From contig WTWZ01000013.1 in NCBI GenBank assembly GCA_009773765.1, forward strand, positions 1 to 43,389: a stretch of 43,389 nucleotides of DNA, written 5' to 3'. Both the position numbers and the translations under genes were made by a program. A model generated the notes under the pieces. It searched no databases, had not been told where the DNA came from, and saw only the letters and a program-made list of their open reading frames with translations. Source of the DNA: Prolixibacteraceae bacterium. Its GTDB lineage: Bacteria > Bacteroidota > Bacteroidia > Bacteroidales > Prolixibacteraceae. This document shows positions 16,549 to 25,144 of this stretch, one piece after another. Numbering within the stretch: position 1 is the first letter of the stretch; each line of letters begins with the position of its first letter.

Positions 16549-17667
16549 TCAGTGTTTTAAAATTATCGCCAGTTCTTTGGCAAAAACCTCAACATCATTT
16601 TCGTTGTTGAAAAAACTGGCCGAAACCCTCAAACCTTCGCCCCTTGCCGAAACAAATATGTTCTTTTTAAAAAGTTCTTCGACCACCAATTTCGGGTTTG
16701 GAATTTTAGCAATCAATATTCCGCTGCGATGTTTGTCTTCTTTCTCAACAATCAGTTCAATTCCAAGCTGGCGAAGTTTTTCCTCAATTAAATGATTTAA
16801 AAACAGCACACGGCCCATCACGTTTTCGGCCCCAATTTTTGAAAACATTTTCAAAGCGCCGCCAAGTGCAAAAATGTTTGGAAAGTGCGGACAACCTGAT
16901 TCTATTACTGACGCTTCATTTTTTAGTTCGAGCGCTGTGTTGTCCATTTTCCCTGGCGTTTGAACGCTTCGCCAGCCCGCAAAAGGAAAATTGTCGTGTG
17001 CAAGCCATTTTTTGTTCACATACAAACCACCAATCCCATAACCGGCAGTTGCCCATTTCAACCCGGTAAACACCAGAAAATCGATATTACATTTCTTTAC
17101 GTCAACCGGAAAAATACCAATCGCCTGTGTTGCGTTCACCACAAAAATGAGGTTGTTTTCCTTGCAAAACCTGCCTAGTTCTTCCAAATCCTGCCTGAAC
17201 CCGGTACAGTACTGAACATAGCTTGAAATGAGTATTTTAACATCAGGGGTTAATGCTTTTTTTATATTGTTGATTGAATAACCATAGTTTTCAGGTTCAA
17301 CAAATTTTATTTCTGTTTTCTGATTTATCCACGGGAAAGTGGTTGAGGGAAACTCGTCGCGCATTGTTAAAACGGCGCCCTGGTTTTTCAGAAACTGAGC
17401 GGCTAGGTTCATCCCATGCGAAGTGTTGGTTGTAAAGCCGATTTCTTCGCGGTCAGCGCCAATAAAACCGGCGAGTTGAGATCGCACTTTTTCAGTCCGT
17501 TCAAGCCATTTGTCCCAGTAAATATCTCCAAACCCCAACATTTCGTCGTAAAAACGTTTGCTTTCATTGGCGGCGCTCAGTGAAACAGGCGAACCCCCGG
17601 CAGGGTTCAGGTAGACATATTTTTTACAAACAGGGAATTCTTCGCGTACTTTGTTCCAGTCAACCAT
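16549..17667 (-). CDS. class V aminotransferase-fold PLP enzyme
   Basis: This 372-residue protein has the fold-type I class V layout: YVYLNPAGGSPVS near the N-terminus, TTNTSHGMNLAAQFL (phosphate-side segment, near 80), then VVNATQAIG (near 180) and the PLP Lys in FTGLKWATAGYGIGG (near 205). The aspartate that normally contacts the pyridine nitrogen (VDxTQ-type motif) is Asn here, so chemistry may be altered. It resembles cysteine desulfurase/isopenicillin-N epimerase relatives, but no desulfurase Cys loop is obvious. The real reaction is unknown. It lies downstream of the beta-eliminating lyase on the same strand but after a terminator, so it is probably a separate unit. Confidence 0.82.
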   Translation of the reverse strand: MVDWNKVREEFPVCKKYVYLNPAGGSPVSLSAANESKRFYDEMLGFGDIYWDKWLERTEKVRSQLAGFIGADREEIGFTTNTSHGMNLAAQFLKNQGAVLTMRDEFPSTTFPWINQKTEIKFVEPENYGYSINNIKKALTPDVKILISSYVQYCTGFRQDLEELGRFCKENNLIFVVNATQAIGIFPVDVKKCNIDFLVFTGLKWATAGYGIGGLYVNKKWLAHDNFPFAGWRSVQTPGKMDNTALELKNEASVIESGCPHFPNIFALGGALKMFSKIGAENVMGRVLFLNHLIEEKLRQLGIELIVEKEDKHRSGILIAKIPNPKLVVEELFKKNIFVSARGEGLRVSASFFNNENDVEVFAKELAIILKH

Positions 17668-17723
17668 ATTTTTCAGTTTAAAATTTAAAGTTTAAAGATG
17701 AAAGTTTAATGTGAAAAATGCAA

Positions 17724-17752
17724 CAAAAAAAGGGAACCATTTCTGATTCCCT
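17724..17752 (-). terminator. intrinsic terminator after the beta-eliminating lyase gene
   Basis: On the minus strand AGGGAA and TTCCCT form a 6-bp stem around a 10-base loop, followed by seven T in a row. It lies about 58 bases past the lyase stop. Confidence 0.8.
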
Positions 17753-17809
17753 CTTTAATATTTTTTTTACAAAGTCTTACTACTCAATACTTTGTACTTT
17801 TTGTCTGAT

Positions 17810-19273
17810 TTACAACGAATCCCCAAAATCGGCTTTAAATTTGGCAACGAGTTTTTCCACCCAGTTGCCAACAGGTTTTAAGCGGCCCATAAAGAAACGC
17901 AGAAGCGGCGGTTCTTCCACCCATTCCAACCCACCAACCAGGTCGCGGTTATCATACAGCCATTTCACGCGGTCAATCACAAATTTGGTTTGCGAAAGAG
18001 TGAAAACCCGGCGGGGGAAAGCCAATCGTAGCAATTCAACGTCGGCGAGAATATCATTGCCGTTTTCATCGCGGATACTTGAAATTGTGCCCCGTTCCAT
18101 TCCGCGAATACCTGAAACGATAAACAATGCCGATGCAAGCGCTCCCGCAGGGTATTTCTGCTGCGGTACATGTGGGAGAAATCCCATTGAATCAATATGG
18201 CATCCAAGCGCGCCGGCAGGAGTTATTACCGGAATACCGGCTGCATCCAACGAATTTACCGCGTATTCAATAAACAGGGGCGACTGGCTGATAACAGTGT
18301 CATCGCATGTTTCATACATTCCAACTGCCAGTGCTTCAATTTCGCGGGTTGACATCCCTCCGTAGGTAGTAAATCCTTCAAAAAGAACGAGCAGGTCACG
18401 CATTTTCAAATACAAATCCTTGCTGTTGGTAACAATACCGCCACCGCGGGTTGAACTCACTTTACGGCTCGAAAAATAAACCATGTCGGCATAGCTGCAC
18501 ATTTCGCGTAAAATATCCTTAATATCAGTATTTGCAAATTCAGGTTCGCGCTTTTTAATCATGTATGCATTTTCGCCAATCAAACTGGCATCCAAAACTA
18601 TCATTGTTCCATTTTCATCGCAAACTTTTTTCACATCGCGCATGTTTTGCATCGAAAAAGGCTGGCCTCCAATCAGGTTGGTTGATGCTTCCAACCTGAC
18701 AAAAGCAACCCTTTCCGCGCCGTATTCAGCATAAACGGCTTTCAGTTTATCAATGTCAATATTCCCTTTAAATAGTTCTTTGCTGTGTATTTGAAGCGCT
18801 TTATCGGTATAAATTTCCAAAACCGTACCACCGTTAATCATCATGTGTTCTTTTGTAGTGGTAAAATGGTAGTTCATCGGAATTACATCGCCTGGTTTAA
18901 TAAACACTTTCGAAATGATGTTTTCAGCAGCACGGCCCTGGTGAACCGGCATCACGTAATGTTTTCCAAAAACATCGCGCACTGCCGCTTCCATTCTGTA
19001 AAAACTCTGCGAGCCTGCATAAGCGTCGTCGGCCTGCATCATCGAAGCTATCTGGTTGTCGCTCATTGCATTGGTGCCTGAATCGGTCAGCATATCCAGA
19101 AAAACATTGTTTGTGTCCAGCAAAAATGTATTAAAACCTGCTGCTTCCATTGCCTTCCTGCGCTCGTCAATTGGCCTTAAATGAAGTTTTTGAACAACTC
19201 TAACCTTATGCAATTCTACCGGAATTTGTTCACCACTGTAAAATTTAATGGTTGTACTGTTTTGATTTGTCAT
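17810..19273 (-). CDS. beta-eliminating lyase of the tryptophanase/tyrosine phenol-lyase family, divergent
   Basis: This 487-residue PLP enzyme is clearly of the tryptophanase/tyrosine phenol-lyase family: LLTDSGTNAMSD (near residue 61), MPVHQGRAAENI (near 110), GGQPFSMQNM, LDASLIGENAY, DMVYFSSRKVSS with the expected PLP Lys, FTTYGGMSTRE and PRRVFT. Compared with family members as I remember them, the MERG motif and FTTT segment are tyrosine phenol-lyase-like (tryptophanase has VEIG and FDTT). However, the Arg after the PLP Asp (DATR/DSAR) is Leu here, and the residues around the Lys are unusual. Annotation as tryptophanase would be unsafe; the substrate is open. It has its own promoter (19310-19339) and terminator. 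Confidence 0.85.
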   Translation of the reverse strand: MTNQNSTTIKFYSGEQIPVELHKVRVVQKLHLRPIDERRKAMEAAGFNTFLLDTNNVFLDMLTDSGTNAMSDNQIASMMQADDAYAGSQSFYRMEAAVRDVFGKHYVMPVHQGRAAENIISKVFIKPGDVIPMNYHFTTTKEHMMINGGTVLEIYTDKALQIHSKELFKGNIDIDKLKAVYAEYGAERVAFVRLEASTNLIGGQPFSMQNMRDVKKVCDENGTMIVLDASLIGENAYMIKKREPEFANTDIKDILREMCSYADMVYFSSRKVSSTRGGGIVTNSKDLYLKMRDLLVLFEGFTTYGGMSTREIEALAVGMYETCDDTVISQSPLFIEYAVNSLDAAGIPVITPAGALGCHIDSMGFLPHVPQQKYPAGALASALFIVSGIRGMERGTISSIRDENGNDILADVELLRLAFPRRVFTLSQTKFVIDRVKWLYDNRDLVGGLEWVEEPPLLRFFMGRLKPVGNWVEKLVAKFKADFGDSL

Positions 19274-19309
19274 TTTTTATCGAATTAAAGTTTCATTTTA
19301 AAAAAGGCC

Positions 19310-19339
19310 TAAAGATAAATTTTACAGAATGAAAATCAA
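19310..19339 (-). promoter_or_regulatory. promoter of the beta-eliminating lyase gene
   Basis: On the minus strand TTG (19339-19337), a 19-base spacer and TATCTTTA (19317-19310), one mismatch from TAnnTTTG. It lies about 37 bases upstream of the ATG at 19273. Confidence 0.5.
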
Positions 19340-19360
19340 GGCAAGCTGACAAATTTAGAT

Positions 19361-19393
19361 TTTGTCAAAATAAGCTGGGTTTTTCTATTTTTG
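19361..19393 (+). promoter_or_regulatory. promoter of the ubiD-family gene
   Basis: TTTG (19361-19364), a 21-base spacer and TATTTTTG (19386-19393) match the Bacteroidota consensus. The first ATG follows only 6 bases after the -7 element, so the mRNA would be nearly leaderless or use the ATG at 19409. Confidence 0.7.
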
Positions 19394-19399
19394 CTGAAA

Positions 19400-21310
19400 A
19401 TGAAAAAGATGGGAAACATTGGTTTAAGCGGAATAGTTAAAATTTTGGAAGAGGCTGGAGAACTGAAGCGCGTTAAGAATTTTGTGGACCCGGAACTTGA
19501 GATAACAGAAATTACCGACAGGTTTTCTAAACAAAAAGGCGGCGGAAAGGCCATTTTGTTTGAAAATACCGGGACTGATTTTCCGGTTTTGATAAATGCA
19601 CTTGGTTCTGAGAAAAGAATTGCAATGGCTTTCGGGCGCAATTCGGTTTACGGTTTGGAGAAGGAAATACAAAGTTTGTTTGCGGTTTTACTACAACCCA
19701 AAGACAATTTATGGGATAAATTGAAACTTCTGCCCAAATTAAAGGAGGTGAGCGAATGGATGCCCCGAAAGTTGAACCGGAAAGGAAAATGTCAGGAAGT
19801 AAAAATGGAGAATCCTGATTTAAGCAAACTTCCCGTTTTAAAATGCTGGCCTGCCGATGGTGGCCCGTTTATTACATTCCCCGGAGTGCATACAGTTGAC
19901 CCCGAAACGGGCGCGCCAAATGTAGGTATGTACCGCATGCAGGTTTTTGATAAAAATTTAACCGGAATGCACTGGCACAAACATAAAACCGGCGCCAGCC
20001 ACTTCGAAAAATATAAAAAGCTGGGGTTGAAAATGCCTGTGAGTGTTTCGCTTGGCGGCGATTTGGCCTACACTTATGCAGCCACAGCGCCAATGCCCGA
20101 AAACATGGATGAGTATTTATTAGCCGGATTCCTTCGGAAAAAACCGGTTAAACTTGTAAAATGTTTAACCAACGATTTGTTTGTTCCTGAAGACTCGGAT
20201 TTTGTAATTGAAGGATATGTTGATCCTGCGGAAGATCTGATTTGGGAAGGCCCGTTTGGCGACCACACCGGTTTTTACTCGCTGGCCGACTGGTACCCGA
20301 AATTTCATGTTACCTGCATTACGCATCGCAAAGACGCTATTTATCCGGCAACAATTGTTGGCATTCCTCCCATGGAAGATGCTTACATTGGTTTGGCCAC
20401 CGAGCGTATTTTTCTTACCCCGATTCGTATGTCGATGATTCCTGAATTGAAAGATATGACATTGCCGGTAGCCGGAGTTGCACATAATTTCACGGTGGTA
20501 AAAATCGAAAAAAGCTACCCTGGACAGGCCATAAAAGTAATGAATTCGTTGTGGGGAGCCGGACAAATGATGTTCAACAAGGTTTTGATTGTTACCGATT
20601 CAGATGTAAATATTCACGAACCGGCTGAACTGGTAAAAGCGTTTGTTAAAAATTTCGACCCCGGTTACAGTATGCATTTCTCAAAAGGACCGCTTGACGT
20701 TTTGGATCACTCATCGCAAAAATTTGCTTTTGGCTCAAAACTGGGAATCGATTTAACGGAACCTTTTACTGAAGAAATTTCGGATGAGAAAGGTAAAGAT
20801 ATGCCGGTTGAAGAAATTGACCTTGAAAAATTGAATTCAATACCTGAAATTTCAGGAACAAACTATTTACGCCCCGGATTTTCTCTCCCGGTTTTATTGC
20901 TGAGCGTGAAAAAAGATGAAAATTTCAGAAAGCAAAAACTAATTTCACAATTACTTGAAATCGACGGATTGGCGAAATTCAAAGTGCTTTTGTTTTGTAA
21001 CGAGGGCGCCGATTTAAATGATTTATTCACAATTATGTGGCTGCTGGGCGGCAACCTGGAACCTGATCGCGATGTTTCAGTTTTCAATACAAAAGACGGT
21101 GTGCCGGTAGTTTTTGTTGATGCCACATTTAAAACCAGTGAACACGACAATTTTAAACGCGACTGGCCAAACGTGGTAACCATGGACGACGGAACAATTG
21201 CGGCAATTGATAAAAAGTGGAGCGGATTGGGTTTGGGTGAGTTTATAGAAAGTCCTTCGTTGAAATTCAAAAATCTTGTTAAAGGAGAAGGAGCGGTAAG
21301 AGAAGGTTGA
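19400..21310 (+). CDS. UbiD-family decarboxylase (prFMN-dependent)
   Basis: This protein of about 636 residues belongs to the UbiD/menaquinone-decarboxylase family, whose members use prenylated FMN made by UbiX to (de)carboxylate aromatic or unsaturated acids. Family signatures include TFPGVHTVDPETG, NVGMYRMQVF, HWHKHKTGA, the active-site segment WEGPFGDHTGFYS (near 290), YPATIVGIPPMEDA and TDSDVNIHEPAE. Length is above the 490-residue E. coli UbiD and fits the longer bacterial branch. I chose the first ATG (19400), but the promoter position suggests the ATG at 19409 (MGNIGLSGIV) may be the real start. No ubiX or menaquinone gene lies nearby, so the substrate is undetermined. Confidence 0.88.
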   Translation: MKKMGNIGLSGIVKILEEAGELKRVKNFVDPELEITEITDRFSKQKGGGKAILFENTGTDFPVLINALGSEKRIAMAFGRNSVYGLEKEIQSLFAVLLQPKDNLWDKLKLLPKLKEVSEWMPRKLNRKGKCQEVKMENPDLSKLPVLKCWPADGGPFITFPGVHTVDPETGAPNVGMYRMQVFDKNLTGMHWHKHKTGASHFEKYKKLGLKMPVSVSLGGDLAYTYAATAPMPENMDEYLLAGFLRKKPVKLVKCLTNDLFVPEDSDFVIEGYVDPAEDLIWEGPFGDHTGFYSLADWYPKFHVTCITHRKDAIYPATIVGIPPMEDAYIGLATERIFLTPIRMSMIPELKDMTLPVAGVAHNFTVVKIEKSYPGQAIKVMNSLWGAGQMMFNKVLIVTDSDVNIHEPAELVKAFVKNFDPGYSMHFSKGPLDVLDHSSQKFAFGSKLGIDLTEPFTEEISDEKGKDMPVEEIDLEKLNSIPEISGTNYLRPGFSLPVLLLSVKKDENFRKQKLISQLLEIDGLAKFKVLLFCNEGADLNDLFTIMWLLGGNLEPDRDVSVFNTKDGVPVVFVDATFKTSEHDNFKRDWPNVVTMDDGTIAAIDKKWSGLGLGEFIESPSLKFKNLVKGEGAVREG

Positions 21311-21363
21311 GTAGTTATTCAACAAACAGTAAATCAGCGGTATAAATCAAATATGAAAATTTG

Positions 21364-21453
21364 AAATTCAAAAGTCGTTTGAATTTATGTACTGAAATAC
21401 AAAAAGTCGTACGTATTTATGTATATTTGCGCATAAAGTCGTTTGAATTTGTG
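21364..21453. promoter_or_regulatory. three-unit 32-bp-period repeat with palindrome and -7 element
   Basis: The word AAAGTCGT...ATTTrTG occurs at 21371, 21403 and 21435, exactly 32 bases apart. The first copy sits in a perfect inverted repeat, AAATTCAAA (21364-21372) and TTTGAATTT (21378-21386) around AGTCG. A TATATTTG -7 element (21422-21429) lies in the second unit, 40 bases before the DUF4143 gene ATG. This looks like a regulator-binding array controlling that gene; the binder is unknown. Confidence 0.7.
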
Positions 21454-21468
21454 CAATCTGAATTAGTT

Positions 21469-22773
21469 ATGGAAAGAATAGCATTACAAAAATTAAAAGC
21501 CTGGAAAAATAAAAATGACCGTAAGCCATTAATTATAAGAGGAGCCAGGCAGGTTGGTAAAACATGGCTAATGAAAGAGTTTGGTAGAATTGAATATTTG
21601 AAAACTGTATATGTAAACTTTGAGAGTTCAAAATTACTGCAATCTTTATTTATCGAAAATTTTGATATACAACGAATAATAACAGCTTTACAAATTGAGT
21701 CAGGAGTTCAGGTTGAACCCGAAAATACGCTGATAATTCTGGATGAAATACAGGAAGCAAAAGGTGCAATTACTTCGCTCAAGTATTTTTGCGAAAATGC
21801 ACCTCAATATCATGTTATCTCTGCGGGTTCTCTTCTTGGAGTAGCCCTTCACAAGGAGGTTTCTTTCCCGGTAGGTAAAGTTGAATTTTTGGATATGTAT
21901 CCATTAAGTTTTATGGAATTTTTATTGGCATTAAATCAAAAACCGTTACTCGATCTTTTAAATAGCAGAGATTGGTCGCTGATAAAAACATTTAAAGAAA
22001 AATTTATTCAATATCTCCGCCATTATTATTATGTTGGAGGAATGCCAGAGGCAGTATTTTCCTTTCGTGAAAAAAATGATTTTCAGGAAGTTCGCGAGAT
22101 TCATAAAAGGATACTTTTGGCTTACGAATTGGATTTTTCAAAACATGCACCAGTCGAAATTGTGCCAAGGATAAGATTATTATGGAGTTCTACTCTCACA
22201 CAGTTGGCAAAAGAGAATAGAAAATTTATTTATAGCGCTGTAAAATCGGGTGCACGATCGAAAGATTATGAACTGGCGCTTTCGTGGTTGGTTGATTGTG
22301 GCCTGGTTCATAAAGTTTGCCGCGTTTCAAAGCCTGGTTTTCCTTTAAAAGCTTATGAAGATTTTAATGCTTTCAAGCTATTTGTTGTTGACGTTGGAAT
22401 ATTGGCTGCAATGGGAAATATTGACGTAAAAACGTTATTGGATGGAAACCTGATTTTCGGGGAGTTTAAGGGCGCTTTAACTGAGCAATTTGTTTTACAG
22501 CAATTAGTTACAATAAACGATTTAGTTATCAATTACTGGTCGTCAGAAAAATCTTCTGCTGAGGTCGATTTTCTTATTCAATATTTAAGTAAAGTGGTAC
22601 CGGTTGAAGTAAAATCGGAAGAAAATCTGCAGGCAAAAAGTTTAAAGGTATTTTTTCAAAAACATTCTCCGGAAATATCGGTTCGGACTTCAATGTCAGA
22701 TTTCAAAAAGGAAAATTGGTTAACTAATATTCCACTTTATGCGATTAGTAAAATAACAGAAGAACTGAATTAA
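21469..22773 (+). CDS. AAA-type ATPase with DUF4143 domain
   Basis: This 434-residue protein starts at MERIALQKLKAWKNK. An N-terminal ATPase domain has Walker A GARQVGKTWL (near residue 26) and Walker B LIILDEIQE (near 89). The C-terminal DUF4143 part is at about 200-430, with a PD-(D/E)xK-like pattern EVDFLIQ...VPVEVKS near residues 365-385. Members are widespread, often present in several copies, and of unknown function; nuclease-like folds in the C-terminal part are suspected. The 36 codons before the chosen ATG cover the repeat array and promoter and are not coding. It stands alone between unrelated genes, as such accessory ATPases often do. Confidence 0.9.
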   Translation: MERIALQKLKAWKNKNDRKPLIIRGARQVGKTWLMKEFGRIEYLKTVYVNFESSKLLQSLFIENFDIQRIITALQIESGVQVEPENTLIILDEIQEAKGAITSLKYFCENAPQYHVISAGSLLGVALHKEVSFPVGKVEFLDMYPLSFMEFLLALNQKPLLDLLNSRDWSLIKTFKEKFIQYLRHYYYVGGMPEAVFSFREKNDFQEVREIHKRILLAYELDFSKHAPVEIVPRIRLLWSSTLTQLAKENRKFIYSAVKSGARSKDYELALSWLVDCGLVHKVCRVSKPGFPLKAYEDFNAFKLFVVDVGILAAMGNIDVKTLLDGNLIFGEFKGALTEQFVLQQLVTINDLVINYWSSEKSSAEVDFLIQYLSKVVPVEVKSEENLQAKSLKVFFQKHSPEISVRTSMSDFKKENWLTNIPLYAISKITEELN

Positions 22774-22775
22774 AA

Positions 22776-23240
22776 TTACGAAACCCAAACCAACTCCATT
22801 ACCTTTTCCAGCCACCGTGCATCAATTTCCGAAAAAGCTGCTTTTTCTGAACTGTCAACATCTAAAACCCCAATAATTTCGCCTTCACGGTTTTTAAACG
22901 GAACTACAATTTCAGAGTTCGAACGCGAATCGCAGGCAATGTGTCCGGGAAACTGGTGTACGTCTTCCACCACAACTGTTTCTTTTTTATTGAATGCAGC
23001 CCAACAAACGCCTTTGTCTTTTTCTAAAATCTGGCAGGCAACCGGTCCCTGGTAAATATGCACTGTCATTTCACCATTATCAATCAGGTAAAAACCTGTC
23101 CAGAAAAAATACTCCATTTTATGATGCAACACTGCTACAATAGTTGCCATTCGCGCCTGCATGTTGTTACTTTTCCTTACCAGAGTTTCCAGTTGTTGGT
23201 AAATTCGGCTGTAACGGCCCTCTTTTTTATGATCTTCCAT
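22776..23240 (-). CDS. free methionine-(R)-sulfoxide reductase (GAF domain)
   Basis: This 154-residue single GAF-domain protein starts at MEDHKKEGRYSRIYQQ; the frame is open further upstream without family similarity. It matches fRMsr enzymes that reduce free methionine-R-sulfoxide with thioredoxin. All three conserved cysteines are visible: GPVAC (near residue 74), KGVCWAAF (near 84) and HIACDSRSNSE (near 108). FPGHIACDSRSNSEIVVP and GVLDVDS are family signatures. A thioredoxin-like lipoprotein lies 3.5 kb away but is not linked. Start confidence is good because the upstream extension is atypical. Confidence 0.92.
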   Translation of the reverse strand: MEDHKKEGRYSRIYQQLETLVRKSNNMQARMATIVAVLHHKMEYFFWTGFYLIDNGEMTVHIYQGPVACQILEKDKGVCWAAFNKKETVVVEDVHQFPGHIACDSRSNSEIVVPFKNREGEIIGVLDVDSSEKAAFSEIDARWLEKVMELVWVS

Positions 23241-23377
23241 TGGTACTGTTGAAAATTTTGAACTTACGAATAAACTAAAATTGATTGGTTCCCACTCAAA
23301 AAAGTTTCGATTTTTTAGAGATATGCATTTCCCCAAATCCGGTTCAGATGAGGCGATTTATGAACACTGACCGGGAC

Positions 23378-23502
23378 TTTGACTTTCCCAAGTCAAAGTT
23401 TTTTTTAGTTATGTAACGTGGACTTGGGAAAGTCAATTTCCCCAGGTTACGGTTTTGACCTTCCCAAGTCAAAGAAATTATGTTGGACTTAGGAAAGTCC
23501 AA
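23378..23502. repeat. cluster of four related palindromes
   Basis: Four 17-21-bp copies of a GACTTTCCCAAGTC-type word lie at 23378-23397, 23420-23436 (inverted), 23454-23474 and 23483-23502. The first (TTTGACTT/AAGTCAAA around TCCC) and last (TTGGACTT/AAGTCCAA around AGGA) are perfect 8-bp inverted repeats. They sit in the upstream region of the sulfoxide reductase gene, with no gene in this 125-bp stretch. Neighbouring copies in opposite orientation could also pair with each other. Confidence 0.8.
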
Positions 23503-23517
23503 CTCCCACACTTTAAT

Positions 23518-23739
23518 TCATTTCGATAAAAGCGCTGATTTTACTTCTTCCCAACTTTTTCCCTTTAATGGATTTTTAATTGCTTCATTATTTCTTGGTT
23601 CCAATACGTTTAAAATTTCAGGTGAGAAATGATTTTCAAGACCTGGAAACTTTTGAAATATACATTTTTTGCCATGATTCCGGAATGCTGAAAACTCATC
23701 ATTAATTTCTATTTTTGCCTCCCAATAAATAATTATGCA
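23518..23739 (-). pseudogene. possible gene remnant upstream of hisS
   Basis: A minus-strand frame with no usable ATG (only a TTG start at 23748, inside hisS) reads to ...FPGLENHFSPEILNVLEP...SWEEVKSALLSK and stops at 23518. The composition looks protein-like, but the hisS promoter (23710-23717) and start overlap its 5' part. I do not recognise the family. It is either a C-terminal remnant of a lost gene or a chance frame. Confidence 0.25.
23710..23717 (+). promoter_or_regulatory. -7 promoter element of hisS
   Basis: TATTTTTG lies 22 bases before the hisS ATG and matches TAnnTTTG. The -33 position holds only a CTG-like match, so the element is supported mainly by the -7 box and position. Confidence 0.45.
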
Positions 23740-25107
23740 ATGGCACAAAAACCTTCCATCCCCAAAGGGACCCGCGATTTTTCACCAGCCGAAATGGTGA
23801 AACGGAATTACATTTTCGAAACTATCAAAGAAGTGTTCCGGTTATACGGGTTTCAGCCCATCGAAACCCCGGCAATGGAAAACCTTTCGACTTTAATGGG
23901 AAAATATGGGGAGGAAGGTGACAAATTGCTGTTTAAAATTCTGAATTCAGGCGATTTTGCCGGAAATGTGCAGGATGAAACCTGGACTGAAAAAAACTCA
24001 AACAAACTCACTTCAAAAATCTCGGAAAAAGGTTTACGTTACGATCTCACAGTGCCAACCGCACGCTTTGTAGTTCAGTACCAGAACGAAATAATTTTCC
24101 CGTTTAAACGTTACCAGATTCAGCCGGTTTGGCGCGCCGATCGACCGCAGAAAGGCCGCTACCGCGAATTTTACCAGTGCGATGTGGATGTAATTGGAAG
24201 TAACAGTGTACTTAACGAAGTTGAATTGGTGCAAATTATCGACGATGTTTTTAGCAGGTTGAAAATTCGCACAGTGGTTAAAATCAACAACCGCAAAATT
24301 TTGTCCGGAATTGCCGAAGTGATTGGCGAAAACAACCGCATAGCCGACATTACCGTTGCCATCGACAAGCTCGATAAAATTGGCCTCGAAAAAGTAAATG
24401 CCGAATTGTCAGAAAAAGGTGTTTCATCTGAGGCCATTGAAAACCTTCAGCCGATTTTGGCGCTGAAAGGCAGTACCGCAGAGAAAATTGCACAGTTGGA
24501 AAATATTCTTTCCGGCTCTGGAATTGGATTAAAAGGTATTGCTGAAATCAAAAAACTTTTTGGATATTTAGGTAATTTACAATTGAACACGGAGGTTGAG
24601 CTTGACCTAACCCTTGCCCGCGGACTGAATTATTACACCGGGGCAATTTTCGAAGTAAAGGCAAAAGATTTTGAAATGGGCAGTATTTGCGGAGGCGGAA
24701 GGTACGACGATTTAACCGGGATTTTTGGCTTGCCCAATGTTTCGGGAGTTGGCGTTTCTTTTGGCGCCGAACGTATTTACGATGTTTTGTTGCAGGCCAA
24801 TCTTTTCCCACAACATTCTGCTGAAACCACAAAAGTTTTGTTTGTGAATTTTGGTGAACGTGAAGAAGCATACTGTTTGCCTGTTTTAGCCGGTTTAAGA
24901 AAAATGGGAATTAATGCCGAAATTTTCCCCGACAGCGCCAAAATGCAGAAACAGATGACTTATGCCAATAAAAAGAATATTCCTTTTGTTGTTCTGGCCG
25001 GAGAATCTGAAATGCAGGCACAAAAATTCACACTTAAAAATATGGAAACAGGCGAACAAAATAGTGTTTCGGCTGAAGAACTGATAAATATCCTTTCCCA
25101 ATCCTGA
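23740..25107 (+). CDS. hisS: histidyl-tRNA synthetase
   Basis: This 455-residue class II aminoacyl-tRNA synthetase charges tRNA-His. It has the N-terminal [10 protein letters not shown] (residues 6-15), [12 protein letters not shown] (near 104), motif 2 region [13 protein letters not shown] (near 143), the histidine-specific [15 protein letters not shown] (near 295), motif 3 [11 protein letters not shown] (near 335) and a C-terminal anticodon-binding domain (about 365-455). Length is normal for the family. An essential cytoplasmic enzyme. It is followed by a long palindrome and then hutH, a histidine-related but probably separately transcribed gene. Confidence 0.97.
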   Translation: MAQKPSIPKGTRDFSPAEMVKRNYIFETIKEVFRLYGFQPIETPAMENLSTLMGKYGEEGDKLLFKILNSGDFAGNVQDETWTEKNSNKLTSKISEKGLRYDLTVPTARFVVQYQNEIIFPFKRYQIQPVWRADRPQKGRYREFYQCDVDVIGSNSVLNEVELVQIIDDVFSRLKIRTVVKINNRKILSGIAEVIGENNRIADITVAIDKLDKIGLEKVNAELSEKGVSSEAIENLQPILALKGSTAEKIAQLENILSGSGIGLKGIAEIKKLFGYLGNLQLNTEVELDLTLARGLNYYTGAIFEVKAKDFEMGSICGGGRYDDLTGIFGLPNVSGVGVSFGAERIYDVLLQANLFPQHSAETTKVLFVNFGEREEAYCLPVLAGLRKMGINAEIFPDSAKMQKQMTYANKKNIPFVVLAGESEMQAQKFTLKNMETGEQNSVSAEELINILSQS

Positions 25108-25144
25108 ATCAAACCCGACCTTGCCGGAAATTTTACTATGTGAC

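Noticed and set aside
21371-21453. CRISPR-like repeats of 32-bp period
   Set aside because: Only three short imperfect words with no spacer-like sequence of constant length and no cas gene.
24548-24871. 107-codon minus-strand frame in hisS
   Set aside because: Shadow of hisS, basic and low-complexity.
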